A DNA stretch of 64,000 nucleotides from Zantedeschia hybrid cultivar (lineage: Eukaryota; Streptophyta; Magnoliopsida; Alismatales; Araceae), in assembly GCA_030544215.1 (NCBI GenBank), contig JARZZO010000004.1:41963980-42027979 (forward strand), in the 5' to 3' direction. This document shows, piece by piece, positions 1 through 10,022 of the stretch. The first letter of the stretch is position 1; every line of letters starts with the position of its first letter. A program made the position numbers and the translations under genes. Below the pieces are notes generated by a model, which did no database searches, had not been told where the DNA came from, and saw nothing but the letters and a program-made list of their open reading frames with translations.

Positions 1-535
1 TTACTCATGCCTTTTTGCGATCCCCGAGCAATCCTAGGCATGTCGGTTATATTTCGAAACGACGCTCATTTATGGGAGATGATGAGGTCCCTGCGCTATA
101 CACGATCTCTGAACGTTCCTTGGGGTGTTGATTGTCCATATGGCGCTATCCCGTGGGTGATTGGACGTCAAGGGTTACCGCCCCAGGGGCGCGCCTCTTC
201 GTCTTCGGCCAAAACACCTGGCCTATCATCATAACGGGCCGTTTTGGGGCCTCTCGAGATTCCAGGCAGGACGGAGGGTGAGGAGCCAGGCATGTTCTCT
301 CCTTATAAAAGCAGGGGTATGAGGGCGTGCCAGGCCCCATTTTGCGCCTACCTGAAGCCATCCTATTGAACACCAGGGTTGTGGAGGAGGAGCTTCTTCA
401 TCGCCTGGGTTCTCTCTGCGTTCCCTTGGTGAGTCCACCCTGGCCTCTAGCTCTGTTGGTTCATCAAGCTCCCTTGGGACCTCTTTTTCTTTGCTTCCTA
501 CTTCTTCTAAAACCACTTCTTAGTCTCTGGAATCC
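1..535. other. Region upstream of the E1 antisense gene, possibly 3' LTR
   Basis: No convincing gene is seen. In minus-strand terms this lies where the 3' LTR of E1 should begin, so the antisense gene may take its promoter from LTR sequence. I could not see LTR termini. Confidence 0.3.
304..310 (+). promoter_or_regulatory. Possible TATA box of the E1 antisense gene
   Basis: A TATAAAA stretch lies about 230 bp before the first start codon of the antisense gene at 536. The position suits a promoter with an untranslated leader. This rests on sequence match only. Confidence 0.4.
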
Positions 536-2605
536 TTGTCTTCCTCATCCAACGAGTTCCCTTCTTGCGAGCATACTTCCATTCTTTCTTCTATGGCTTC
601 AGACGAAGTCGCCAGTTCCTCCGATCAATCAGAGAGGAGGGCTCCTGCCCTAGCCTGCCATAGCCATAGTTTGGTCAAGCAGGCAGAGCTAGGGAAGATG
701 ATGGAGGAATATCGGGTGCCCCATGGGTACCGTCTGGTTGAAGCCGGTCCAGATGACTGACTCTCTTCCGAGGCCCCCAACTCCTTTGTGGCTTATCGAG
801 AGATGTTTCTTGCGGGATTCCGCCTTTCGATTCCTTGGTTTGTTTGTAACCTTCTTGTCCAATATCGACTAGCGCCGAGCTAGCTTACTCCGAACGCATG
901 GTTCTATATCTACGCCTTCCTCCTTGTCTGCCATAAGCAGAATGTTAACCCCACTGCTCTTCTATTCTGTTGTATGTTTCAACACCTCCCTCATATTCGG
1001 ATTAATAACGGGGTCTTCTTCATGAAGGCCCATCCCCGTAACTTGTTCCTCCACCTAAGCTCCACTGCCTCGACCCATAAATCTTGGAAGAACCACTTTT
1101 TCTTTGTAACTCGAGACCCTGAGGTGATTCCTCCCTAGGACTTCCACTCGGCCTTCAATTTTTTTCCCATATGGGAGGACCCTTTGCCCGGTCGGATTCC
1201 CCCATACGTGGATCCGCGAAAGGTAATCCTCAATGCCAAGGTCGTGAACGACGTCGACCTTGAAGTTACAAAGAGGGCATTGTTGAGGGCTAGCCTCGCT
1301 CCCCGGGAATCTAGGAGTGAGTGTATGCCTTGGCTTTTGTCACTTTTTCTAACTTTCTTGATATCTTGCTAACATGTCTTGTTTTTCAGTCGAGAGGATC
1401 GTTTGGGCGTCTCTCGCACAAGAGGTGGCTCGAGGTGAAGGAGAAACCGGCAAGGGGACCTCGGCAGACCCTCCTTCTACGGAAATCCACAGGCTGGACG
1501 TCGGCCCTTCCTCGAACTACTTCGACGTTCCTGAGGGCATACCTCTGTCGAGTCTGATGGCCGATGGTGCTAACATCTCGGCCCGGCTTGAGGAGATGCG
1601 CCGACAGAAGCGAGCTGCTGAAAGGCATCCCTAAGAAGTTGAGGCGGCTGCGAGAGGCGACGCCCGTCGGAGGAGACGCTGGCTGGATACCAGGAAGGCT
1701 CCAATGACTAGCGGCCAAGGGGAGGCCGCTATCGAGACCCCTTGACCGGCCGAGAGCGTGGTCATCAGGAGTGCCCCAGCCGAATCGGGACAGTCGGTGA
1801 CCTCTCCTCCATCCTGAGAGCCGGTGCCTTGGTAGCCTCCCGTGTGGAGGGTCCACACTGACAGCACCTTCGCTGACGGGGATGTGGTGCAAGACCTGGC
1901 CATGGCCGCATGTATCCCGGTGGAGCGTGCTCAGGAGGAGCAAAGGGCTGATGCGAAGCTTTCCATCCGAGAGTTGCAGTCAGGCCTGCGCACCCTTGTC
2001 CAAAACTACCGTCTTGCCTAGAGGTTCGACGAACTTCAGGCAGACAGGCTGCAGTTCGAGGCAGAGCACGCTGAGCTACAGTGAGCCTTGGATGAGGCTC
2101 GGGCGGAGGTGGAGCAGGTGACTAAGGTGAAGAAGAGCTGGGGGCCAACCTCAAGGCAGCCTCAGCTCAGGTGGCCGAGTCGGAGGAGAAGAAGAGGAGG
2201 GTTGAAGAAGAGCTAGACAACACCAATGCTTGCGCTCGATCTCTGGAAATGGCGTCCTCTAAAGCGGTAAGCCGATACAAGTCCTTACCCGAGTGCCTTG
2301 ACTAGAAGGTCGAGTTCAGCCTTGAACAGTACACTGTCGGTTACGATAAAGGTACCATGAAGGGCTTCTTGGCCTGCTTCCGGGCGGCTGCTGCTCGCGC
2401 TAGGGCGTTCTGCCTAACTGCCAAGGACCTGGGACAACTGGACCAAAGGCGACTTGGCCTACCACTCCGACGAAGATGAGTTGGGGGAAGGAGTTGAGGA
2501 AGCCAGGGCATTCGAAGCTGTTGACCTCACTGCCTCTCCGGACGTCCTCCAGGAGCCTGCTACTGAAGAGTCTGCTACTGGCGCCGAGGGCCTCGCCGAC
2601 CCTTA
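536..2605 (+). pseudogene. E1 antisense cargo gene, putative gypsy-type transposon domain (PF04195-like) plus coiled coil
   Basis: This gene lies opposite to E1 pol. The first exon (from ATG 536 or 593 to about 1316) reads, despite stops, like the 'putative gypsy type transposon' family: a segment around LVKQAELGKMMEEYRVPHGY, then LTPNAWFYIYAFLLVCHKQN, then a segment around PRNLFLHL and WKNHFFFV. An intron is visible at 1317-1389, with donor GTGAGTG and acceptor TTTTTCAG. The second exon continues with a charged, Glu/Arg/Gln-rich part typical of a coiled coil (about 1860-2250). In-frame stops near 758, 879 and 1136 and frame changes after 1634 show it is dead. In Grande-type elements an antisense gene sits at this place; its function is not established. 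Confidence 0.6.
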
Positions 2606-2974
2606 ACTTTTCTTCTCTGGATCTTGACTAGATGGATGTTAATTGACAAGATATTCGAGGTGCCTTGTCAAAATTTTCAACTAGACACTCACTTGAAAAC
2701 ACTGGCTAGCCACATTTTGTATCTTAGGTCCCACTAGGGAACGAGACAGCCGGTCCGCCCTACGACACTCTTTTTTTTTTTTTGTAAGCCCTGTGGGCAT
2801 GATATCACGATGTAGCCCTTTGGCACTTCTTTAGAATAAACTTGCTTCTTTTTCAATATTGTTGCACTTTTGTATCTCATGTCGCGTTCAACCGAGAGGT
2901 GGACATAGCTAGTTTTTCTCGAGAGAGGATTCCATGGTGAATTTTTATAAGTCCCGAGTGTGGGTACCTAGGGA
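2606..2974. other. E1 non-coding spacer
   Basis: No open frame is supported here. It holds a T run near 2771 and possible polyadenylation signals for the antisense gene (for example AATAAA near 2834). It separates the convergent antisense gene from the 44-bp repeats. Confidence 0.5.
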
Positions 2975-3106
2975 AAAAGAGTGGCTTAACTGCCCTTCCC
3001 GAGTTTGATCACTCGGGGAAAAGAGTGGCATAACTGCCCTTCCCGAGTGTAAGCACTCGGGAAAAAGAGTGGCTTAAGTGCCCTTCCCGAATGTGAGCAC
3101 TCGAGG
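2975..3106. repeat. Three 44-bp tandem repeats carrying CCCGAGT-N6-ACTCGGG palindromes
   Basis: Units begin at 2975, 3019 and 3063 with AAAAGAGTGG, and a partial fourth begins at 3107. The spacing is exactly 44 bp. Each unit contains inverted arms CCCGAGT and ACTCGGG around a 6-bp spacer (TTGATC, GTAAGC, GTGAGC), with arms extending to 9 bp in the second. Short tandem repeats between pol and the 3' LTR are known in Tat and Ogre elements. Confidence 0.85.
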
Positions 3107-3191
3107 AAAAGGATGCTGTTGATAACAACATCTGAGAGAACGAAAGACTCGTTTATTTCTCGAACTTTAAGTACAAAGATATATGGAGCTC

Positions 3192-4234
3192 CTAATAATA
3201 ATAAGCTCGTAGATTGTCAGAATTCCAAGTGCAGCTTACCTCTTTGTCGTCGAGCGTAGTGAGATGGTACGAGCCTTTCTCAAGAGCTTCTGAGACTCGG
3301 TAGGGACCTTCCTAGTTGGGGGCCAATTTTCTTGTGGCCAGTTGTGGCGCTAAAGCTCCAATCATCCTCAAAACTAGGTCCCCCAGGAACAACTGTCTTT
3401 CTTTGACCCTGAAGTTGTAATACTTGGCCATCCTCTGCTGGTACTCCATCATTCGAAGCCTAGCATTCTCTTGGACTTCTAGTAGCATGTCTAGGTTTTC
3501 CCTTAGTTGTTGGTAACTTTCTGCTTCCGTGGTCTCCAGTCGTAGAGAGCCAAAGGAATCAATGCTCTGCCTCGTAGACTAGGTGGAAATGAGTTTCTCC
3601 TGTTGCTGCTCGGGCTGTTGTTCTGTGCGACCATAGGATGCTGGGTAGCTCTTCTATCTAGGACCCTGCGGCCCCCTCTAATCGAGTCTTAACTCCATGA
3701 AGTAAGGTTTGATTAGCATTTCTACCAAGCTATTAGCCTGGGGATGAGTGACCGATGTGTAGCAGTTCTTGATCTTCAACTGCTCGCATCTTTCTCTGAA
3801 GTATGCACTGGTAAATTGCCTTCCATTGTCTTAGACTATCGCTCTTGGGATACCGAATCTGCAGATTATGGATTTCCAAATGAAATTCCAGACTGCTTTG
3901 TTGGTAATCTTCGCCGCTAGTTCTGCTTCTATCCATTTGGAGAAGTAATCGATGACAACAATGATAAATTTCTTCTGTCCTGGTGCCTCGGGTAATGGGC
4001 CTAGGATGTTGATACCCTATCTAGCGAAAGGGCACGGCTCGAGGAGGCTCGTCATGGGCACAGCCGGTTGGTAAGGTGTTGTCGCAAAGCGTTGGCACTT
4101 GTTGTACTTCTTGGCATATTCCAACGCATCTTTCTGGAGGGTTGGCCACCAATACCCTTGACAGAGTAATATGCGGGCTAGAGAATGGCCCCCTAGGTGG
4201 CTTCCACACATACCTTCATGGACTTCCTCGATAG
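3192..4234 (-). pseudogene. E1 integrase, C-terminal two thirds
   Basis: Reading on the minus strand from 4234, the sequence starts inside the HHCC zinc-binding region (EEVHEGMCGSHLGGHSLA, then YWWPTLQKDA and CQRFA). It continues through the catalytic core (PGQKKFIIVVIDYFSKWIEA, then DNGRQFTS) and the C-terminal part that binds element DNA (RVKERQLFLGDLVLRM), ending at a stop at 3192-3194. Several in-frame stops occur, including one just before DNGRQF. The N-terminal end of the same domain continues at 25081 on the far side of the inserted solo LTR, proving that the two pieces were once joined. The enzyme would insert retrotransposon DNA into the host genome. This copy cannot work. Confidence 0.85.
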
Positions 4235-4375
4235 TGTAGACATCTGATTTTGGACACCTTTTTAATCATAAAACCCTCATCACCATTAACCCATCACCTT
4301 AGCCCATCACATTTTCCCATCTAATGCAGCCCATTAGATAGCCAAGCCCATTAATCAAATCCCCTTTCACCTCTC

Positions 4376-4502
4376 GTGGAAGGCCAGCTTTGTTGCCTTC
4401 CACCTTCCCGCAGAAGGCCAGCTTTATTGCCTTCAATTTCCCGGAAGGCCAGCTTTGTTGCCTTCCACCTTTCCGCGGAAGGCCAGCTTTGTTGCCTTCC
4501 AC
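4376..4502. repeat. Array of four GGAAGGC-N10-GCCTTCC hairpin units
   Basis: Four units start at about 4376, 4411, 4442 and 4476. Arms GTGGAAGGC and GCCTTCCAC (trimmed in unit 2) flank a 10-bp spacer (CAGCTTTGTT or CAGCTTTATT). Unit spacing is about 31-35 bp. The same array is longer, with 13-14 units, in the E3 LTRs. Confidence 0.85.
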
Positions 4503-5298
4503 AAAAGTGGAAGGAAGAATTGTTGGCCGTCCATCCTCCCACTTTCATCTTGACCCCGTCTTCCCATATTCTCCTCCACTTACGACCCTCACCCCCCACT
4601 ACTCTGACCACTCCCCACTACGGCGACTGCCGCAGCCATGATTCTCTGCCCTTGACCATTTCCTATTGTCTCCTAAGGATTAACGGGGATTTAGACCCTT
4701 GATCTCCCCTATTTTCCTTCCTCCTATATAAACCCTCTAGGTCCTCTCGGGAAGGGGGTTGAGAATTTTGGACGTTGGACAGCTTTGGTTGGAAGGCTTC
4801 AGTGGAGGTTCCAGTCGGGAGGTGGTTCTGGTAGACAGAGGCTAGAAGATGGCGAGTCGGAGGAGTTCTTCTTACATGGGCTCGTTCTCCTAACTTTTCT
4901 CATTTTCTTTTTTTACTGCGCTCTCCTCTTCACTAACACCCTATAGTCCCCTTTCACCACAACATCTCCACTTTTCACAATTCTCACACACGTACACTTT
5001 TTCCCTCCTGCATGCATTCATCCTAGGATATCCTAGCACCCTTTTACTCCAGAAGTTTCAATAAAAAAAAATGGGAGGTGGGTGGCCATAACATATGGTC
5101 ACCTTCCCTCCCCAAACACCATCCGGTGCGTCCCCTTTCAATTGTTATTTTGTTAAAAGCATGCATAATTAGATTCTACACGTCACAGTTCTAATCGGGT
5201 TCTCTTTATTTTATTTTGTCTTTTCTTTTCTTAGGGCCTCTTACCACAATTTGCGTGCGGACAACCGAGTTCTCTCCCTTCGGCCGGCTGGAGGCAGA
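4503..5298. other. Rest of the left piece of the solo LTR
   Basis: This is non-coding LTR sequence with a TATATAAA box at 4725-4732, a likely transcription start region after it, and the conserved block near 5085. It ends at the E2 target site GCAGA (5294-5298). Confidence 0.7.
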
Positions 5299-6014
5299 TG
5301 TAAGTGCTTAAAATGAGTGTGTGATTATCATGAAAAATCTATGTTGTTTAAGTGCAAAATAAACCTATTAAAAGGAAAACTAAGTGAAGTGATCGCCAGA
5401 AACTTTTGACTTAAAAGTTTCAAAAGAAGGTTTTGATCGCCTACCTGTTTAAATGCGAAAGATGTTAAGCTCTTGATTCCCCTCCTTCAGGCGGCTGAAG
5501 AAAGAGAGTCATTCCTTTTCTTTTGTTCTTGCTGTTGAGTTTGAAGTTGAGGATCGTCCAAAGTTCTTGATTTGCTTGTTTATTTCCTCCCCTTTTGATT
5601 CTCCTTCGTTCCTTGTAAGAAATATAGAAAGAGAAATAAAGAAATGATGATGAGAACTTAAACAAAGGTAGTATCCATTCTAATCATAGTTTTAAACATG
5701 CAACAAAACATAGAACTTACTTGTTGTGATGGCTTTTGAAACCCCTTAATCAAATAGGTTTTGAAAAGAATGCTAGTGTTGTGTGTTGCATAGAGTGATG
5801 ATGAAGAATGCAAGATTAATGAAGATGTAAAATGAAGAAACGAATTGAAAAACTTATGCCGAATTGATGAAGCCTTGAATTGGATGAAGAATGGACGCCG
5901 ACTTCTGTAAACAGCAGCGCTTCGGCGTTTGGATGTTGTTGCTTCGATCTTCAATCACTAATTCTGATTCTAACTTCTCTCTTTTTTTTTTTTTTAAACT
6001 TTCAAGATGCAAGG

Positions 6015-6022
6015 TATTTATA
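6015..6022 (-). promoter_or_regulatory. TATA box in the E2 3' LTR
   Basis: TATAAATA on the minus strand is conserved in the partner LTR (24298-24305) and in the third LTR copy (63853-63860). It lies at a plausible distance from the LTR start for U3. Confidence 0.6.
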
Positions 6023-6121
6023 GACTTTTTCTGCGTCTGTGGATTTACATGGAAAAACTTGGGATTTATCCATCTTAACCAACATATAAATACAGATTAA
6101 TTCATCTTTATCTGTTATTAT

Positions 6122-6419
6122 CTAAAATGCGTCTACATGTATAGACGTCTTTTAGATTAATTAAGATAAGGATAAACATCCGGAAAAACTTATATTTATC
6201 TGTATTAGCTAAAACGCGTCTACATGTGTAGACGTCTTTTAGACTAATTAAGATAAGGATAAACATCCGGAAGAGAATTAGAAATAGCTTAGGAAACCTA
6301 AAAAGCGTCGTACCTGACAGACGCCTTTTAGCTAATTAATCAACTGATTAAAATTCAAATTTAAACGTCAAAATAAGAATAAACTCTAAATGGCGTCCAC
6401 ACATGTAGACGTCTTTTAG
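6122..6419. repeat. Four 34-bp inverted motifs (GCGTC-N10-GACGC) in the E2 3' LTR
   Basis: Copies are at 6122, 6209, 6298 and 6386, each 34 bp long. Arms are CTAAAANGCGTC (or CTAAATGGCGTC) and GACGYCTTTTAG. Spacers, always 10 bp, are TACATGTATA, TACATGTGTA, GTACCTGACA and CACACATGTA. Confidence 0.9.
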
Positions 6420-6606
6420 ACTTGTTCATATTTTAACTGAAATTTGAGTTAAAATCAATTTAATTGATTAACTTAAACATGTCTGTCTGACCCGACACTC
6501 AAAAAGATCAATAAAAATTAATCAATGATTAATATTAGACCATTCTGAGCCATTATTATATGATACGAAATTTACTCGAAATGATGTCAAAATTAGCGTG
6601 TCTACA

Positions 6607-7825
6607 GCTGCCTCACATTGGCATCGTGTTTGCAAGGGAGTGAAATGAAATAGAATGTACTGAAAAGGTGATGCCAAGGTGTGATGAGACACGCTCTTAA
6701 CATCACATGATTGGAATTTTTCTCAAAATCATCAATGAAGATAGCTCAAGGAGATCAATGGAATCAATCCTGTCTAGATGAGGTAGACAAGGAAATAAAA
6801 TAAAGTCGATCAACCTCCTCGGAGTGGGAAGTACCCCAGTTCGTAGACACTGTAGGTTTCATCATGGGGAGCGTTTTCCAGCCAATGTGGACGTGCTGCA
6901 ACCATGATGGATCTTAAAAGAAAACAAGAAATATTGGATAAAGAGTCCAAGAAATGATAGAATTCCAAGGATATCTTCAAGCGAACCTCAAAGATAATCA
7001 AGATACTTAATTCAGAATGGAATATCTCATATCATGTTGGAAGTTATTTGATCAATGGTCTGAAACTTAATCAGTAATTAATCCTTATCACAATGATTTC
7101 AAAGTCCTACATAATGCATGCTGGGTTAAAAGAAAAATATAAAATCAAATAAAATATAAATTAATCAAGGATAATATTGTTAAATTGTCATTAATGAGTC
7201 AAGATACCAATTCTTGTAATCCAGTGCTAAGCCGAAGCTCGTTTATCCACGCACTGTTTCACAAAAGTGGAACCATCGTCTTCACTAATTAACAATCTAA
7301 CGGCCTATCCGTGCGATTAAGAATCCTCTGGAATTATCACTGTTTTTTGTTGTAGGGGAACTCAAATTCCAGTTTCATCAAAACCACAAGGTCCTTGACA
7401 TGCTCTAATAAATATTTAACATATAGTAATGTAAATTATGCAAATCAATTATATGGAATAATACAAGGGTAGAAATAACCGTCTTTTTAGCCACGGTCGG
7501 GACTACTAAACTCCCATAGTGGGATCTTCTTGATATTTCCAGCTTTACTCAGGTTTTCTTGAATTTCCTGCAATCAAAATCATTAATAATTCCAAACAAA
7601 TATTCAATTTAAGCATCAAAAATCACAAAATTTCGGGTAAATCATAGAAAAGCTAAAACGCGTCATGTCGCGCAGACGCCATTCAACATTGAAACGCGGC
7701 ACTGTCCCTCGACGCCTTTTACTCACAGAAACAGGTTTCTGGTTGTTCTCTACTCGGATTCCAACTCTACCAATGCACATCCCTTTTCCAATCCGGAAAA
7801 GTCTTCCTAGGATCGCAATTCCTTC
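6607..7825. other. E2 non-coding 3' part next to the 3' LTR
   Basis: No gene is supported. Two 34-bp motifs lie at 7653-7686 and 7689-7722, just upstream of the TATA box of the first cargo gene. A diverged copy of the part next to the LTR occurs at 43295-43700. Confidence 0.6.
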
Positions 7826-7835
7826 TATATAAATA
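7826..7835 (+). promoter_or_regulatory. TATA box of the first E2 antisense gene
   Basis: TATATAAATA lies about 130 bp before the proposed start codon at 7968, with two 34-bp motifs 104-173 bp upstream. This arrangement suggests a real plus-strand promoter inside the element. Confidence 0.6.
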
Positions 7836-7967
7836 CCCTTAGGTTGTTCCCAAACAATCCTACCATAATCCAAAGATCCAAGGTTGAGTTTTCTTCCAAG
7901 GTTTCAAAGTTTTCCAAAGTTTCCAAAGTTTCCAAACTTCAAGAAAGAATAATTTCGAAAAAGAGGA

Positions 7968-9362
7968 TGGGTTCTTCAAACAAGAGGATGAAGATGTCAC
8001 TAGAGAAGATCTCCGACGTGGAGAATCACCTCAACGGAAGGGATCCCAATCTTCAAGTAAATTAAATCAACTTCCCTTCAATTCTTCTTTATGTTCTTCA
8101 TTCATGTTCTTCGTGTTCTTCAATTGATCTTGTTCTTCAAACCTTTCAATCCTTCCTTTTGTTTCCAGAATTATCCCATGTTTTCCGGCCCGAGAAAATT
8201 CACCTCTCTCCCTTGGATTTGTAAACTTGCAAAAAGTATTAAGCTTTCCATGCAAGTTTTCATCTCCAAGTGGAATCTTTAAGGTTTAGTGGTGCTTGCC
8301 AAACATTACAAGAGTGCGAACGTAGATTGGGCGGCTATGGGTGCCTTGATCGAGTGGTGGCATCCCCAAACACATACGTTCTTCTTCCAGGACTTTGAGT
8401 GCACTATCCTTTTGGAGGAGGCGGAACTTCTATTAGGTCTCCCAAAGACCAAAGATAAGATGGCTTTAACAAGAGAGAGAATCACTGGTCAACAATTGTT
8501 GACATCAATCATGAAGGATCCTTCAGAAGCTAAATGATGCCTTACCAAAAAGGGAATCAATCTTGCAAAGCTCGCTGAGTGGACTCTATATGAGATCGAT
8601 GATCTAAGGGAGGATGAAGCGGAGGATGTGACGAAAACTTTCGTCACATGTCTTGCCGGTGCCTTGTTCTTCCCTGCGCAGGATAACATCTTAGAAGATG
8701 ATCAGGTTAGTGCTATCTGCGTGATCTTCGAAGGTTAATCCATTAGCACTGCACTCTTGGCATATCTTTACAGCGGGCTTTCTGCGGCATCTGTGGGTCG
8801 TCCTCCCTATGGGTGCATGTTACTCTTTGCCTTATGGGTTGAACTTCACTTCAAGTTCGAGTACTGCAAGAAGATGCCTCCAAGACCATCTCAAATTTAC
8901 TTGAATAGCCCAATCCACTGCATTGCCAACATTATAAAGTTCAACGAGCACATGGTCAACAAGGTCCCAAAACTCAAGACCCGGGCCGACTGGAGAGAGT
9001 ATCTGAAGCTCATGACATCCGATATATTTGACTCGTCTCCACTCGCTCTTGTTGGAAAGCCTGTTTGGGTGCGCCGTACAGCGGGAGCGGATCTCAAGTT
9101 GATTGGAGCCACCGAGTTCGTGTTATACAATCATCATCGGTGCCTTACTCAGCTTAGCTTGGGCCGTCGTGAATTCCCCGAGTTCTCTTTTATATCCCCG
9201 ATCAAGAAGCGTGCCTTGGAATCTGACGAAGATTATGAAGCTATAGAAATCATCACCACTTTGTGGAACCTTGGCTTCAGTTACCGTGTAAAATCCTCTA
9301 AAGATAGAGATAGAGGATTGAAATTTCCTTATCTTAAAGGTCTTCACGAAATTCTTCCTTAA
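7968..9362 (+). pseudogene. First E2 antisense cargo gene, PMD/DUF7745-like
   Basis: The first exon (7968-8056) starts MGSSNKRMKMSLEKISDVEN and ends at donor GTAAAT. An intron with acceptor TTTCCAG ends at 8167, and the second exon runs to the stop at 9360-9362. The second exon contains ALIEWWHPQTHTFFFQDFEC followed by a segment resembling LLLGLPKTKDK, the 'work-of-the-repeat then GLP' pattern of plant mobile domain/DUF7745 proteins. It then has a hydrophobic stretch (YLYSGLSAASVGRPPYGCML) and a basic C-terminal part. Three in-frame stops (8279, 8535 and about 8735) disable it. Plant mobile domain proteins encoded by hosts (MAIN, MAIL1) act in silencing of transposons; the role of element-borne copies is unknown. 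The family call is by motif pattern and is less certain than for the second gene. Confidence 0.5.
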
Positions 9363-10022
9363 GTGTCCTCTTTCTCTTTTTCCTTTTTTATGATGTAATA
9401 AAAGATTTCATTGAATAAAGAACTATTTTTCATGCCTTGAAACCTTTCTTTAACTTTCTGTGATGTGCCCATGATTTTTCCTTTAGTGAAAACTGGATTT
9501 TTCCTGAAAATATGACAGTTCGGGTTCTGTTAATGCAAAACGCGTCCACTCAGAAAGACGCCTTTCAACCATAATTCTTTTTCCAGAAATTCAATTTAAT
9601 CTTCAAAATCCTGATTAAACCTTAAATTGCGTCTACCAGGCCAGACGCCTTTCAATTCTCTCTCTTACTTTTTCCAGGATTTTGTCATTAATTCCGTGAT
9701 TAATCTCCTAACACGCGTCTTGCGGCTCAGACGCCTTTCATGATCATGTTGCGTACGGCTCTGACCAAAATTGGCGGTAACCTAAAACATGTCAGCCTTT
9801 GTGGACGCCATTTAACTCAATTTCAAACAGCTGTCCTTGCCGCCTCAACTTATGCGTCCTAAAACGCGTCTATCTGAGTCGACGCCTTTTACCTTTCTGT
9901 TTACAGACCCGCAAAAGCCCCCTTTCTTCCTCACTTTTCTCCTTAGCTTTCTCTCTCTTCAATCCTCCGAGCTCCGGCGATCCTTCTCTCTCTCTCAAAA
10001 AAAAAACTCCCTCTTTCGAACC
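9363..10022. repeat. Spacer between the two cargo genes, with five 34-bp inverted motifs
   Basis: No gene is seen. Motifs are at 9536-9569, 9621-9655, 9708-9741, 9782-9815 and 9859-9892. Their spacers are CACTCAGAAA, TACCAGGCCA, TTGCGGCTCA, AGCCTTTGTG and TATCTGAGTC, all different and all 10 bp. The cluster lies directly upstream of the PMD gene. Confidence 0.85.

Larger units (their letters stand above)
5299..6606 (-). repeat. E2 3' LTR
   Basis: This pairs with 23578-24889. On the minus strand it starts TGTAGACACGC and ends GCACTTACA. A minus-strand TATAAATA lies at 6015-6022. Four 34-bp inverted motifs sit at 6122-6155, 6209-6242, 6298-6331 and 6386-6419. Confidence 0.9.
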
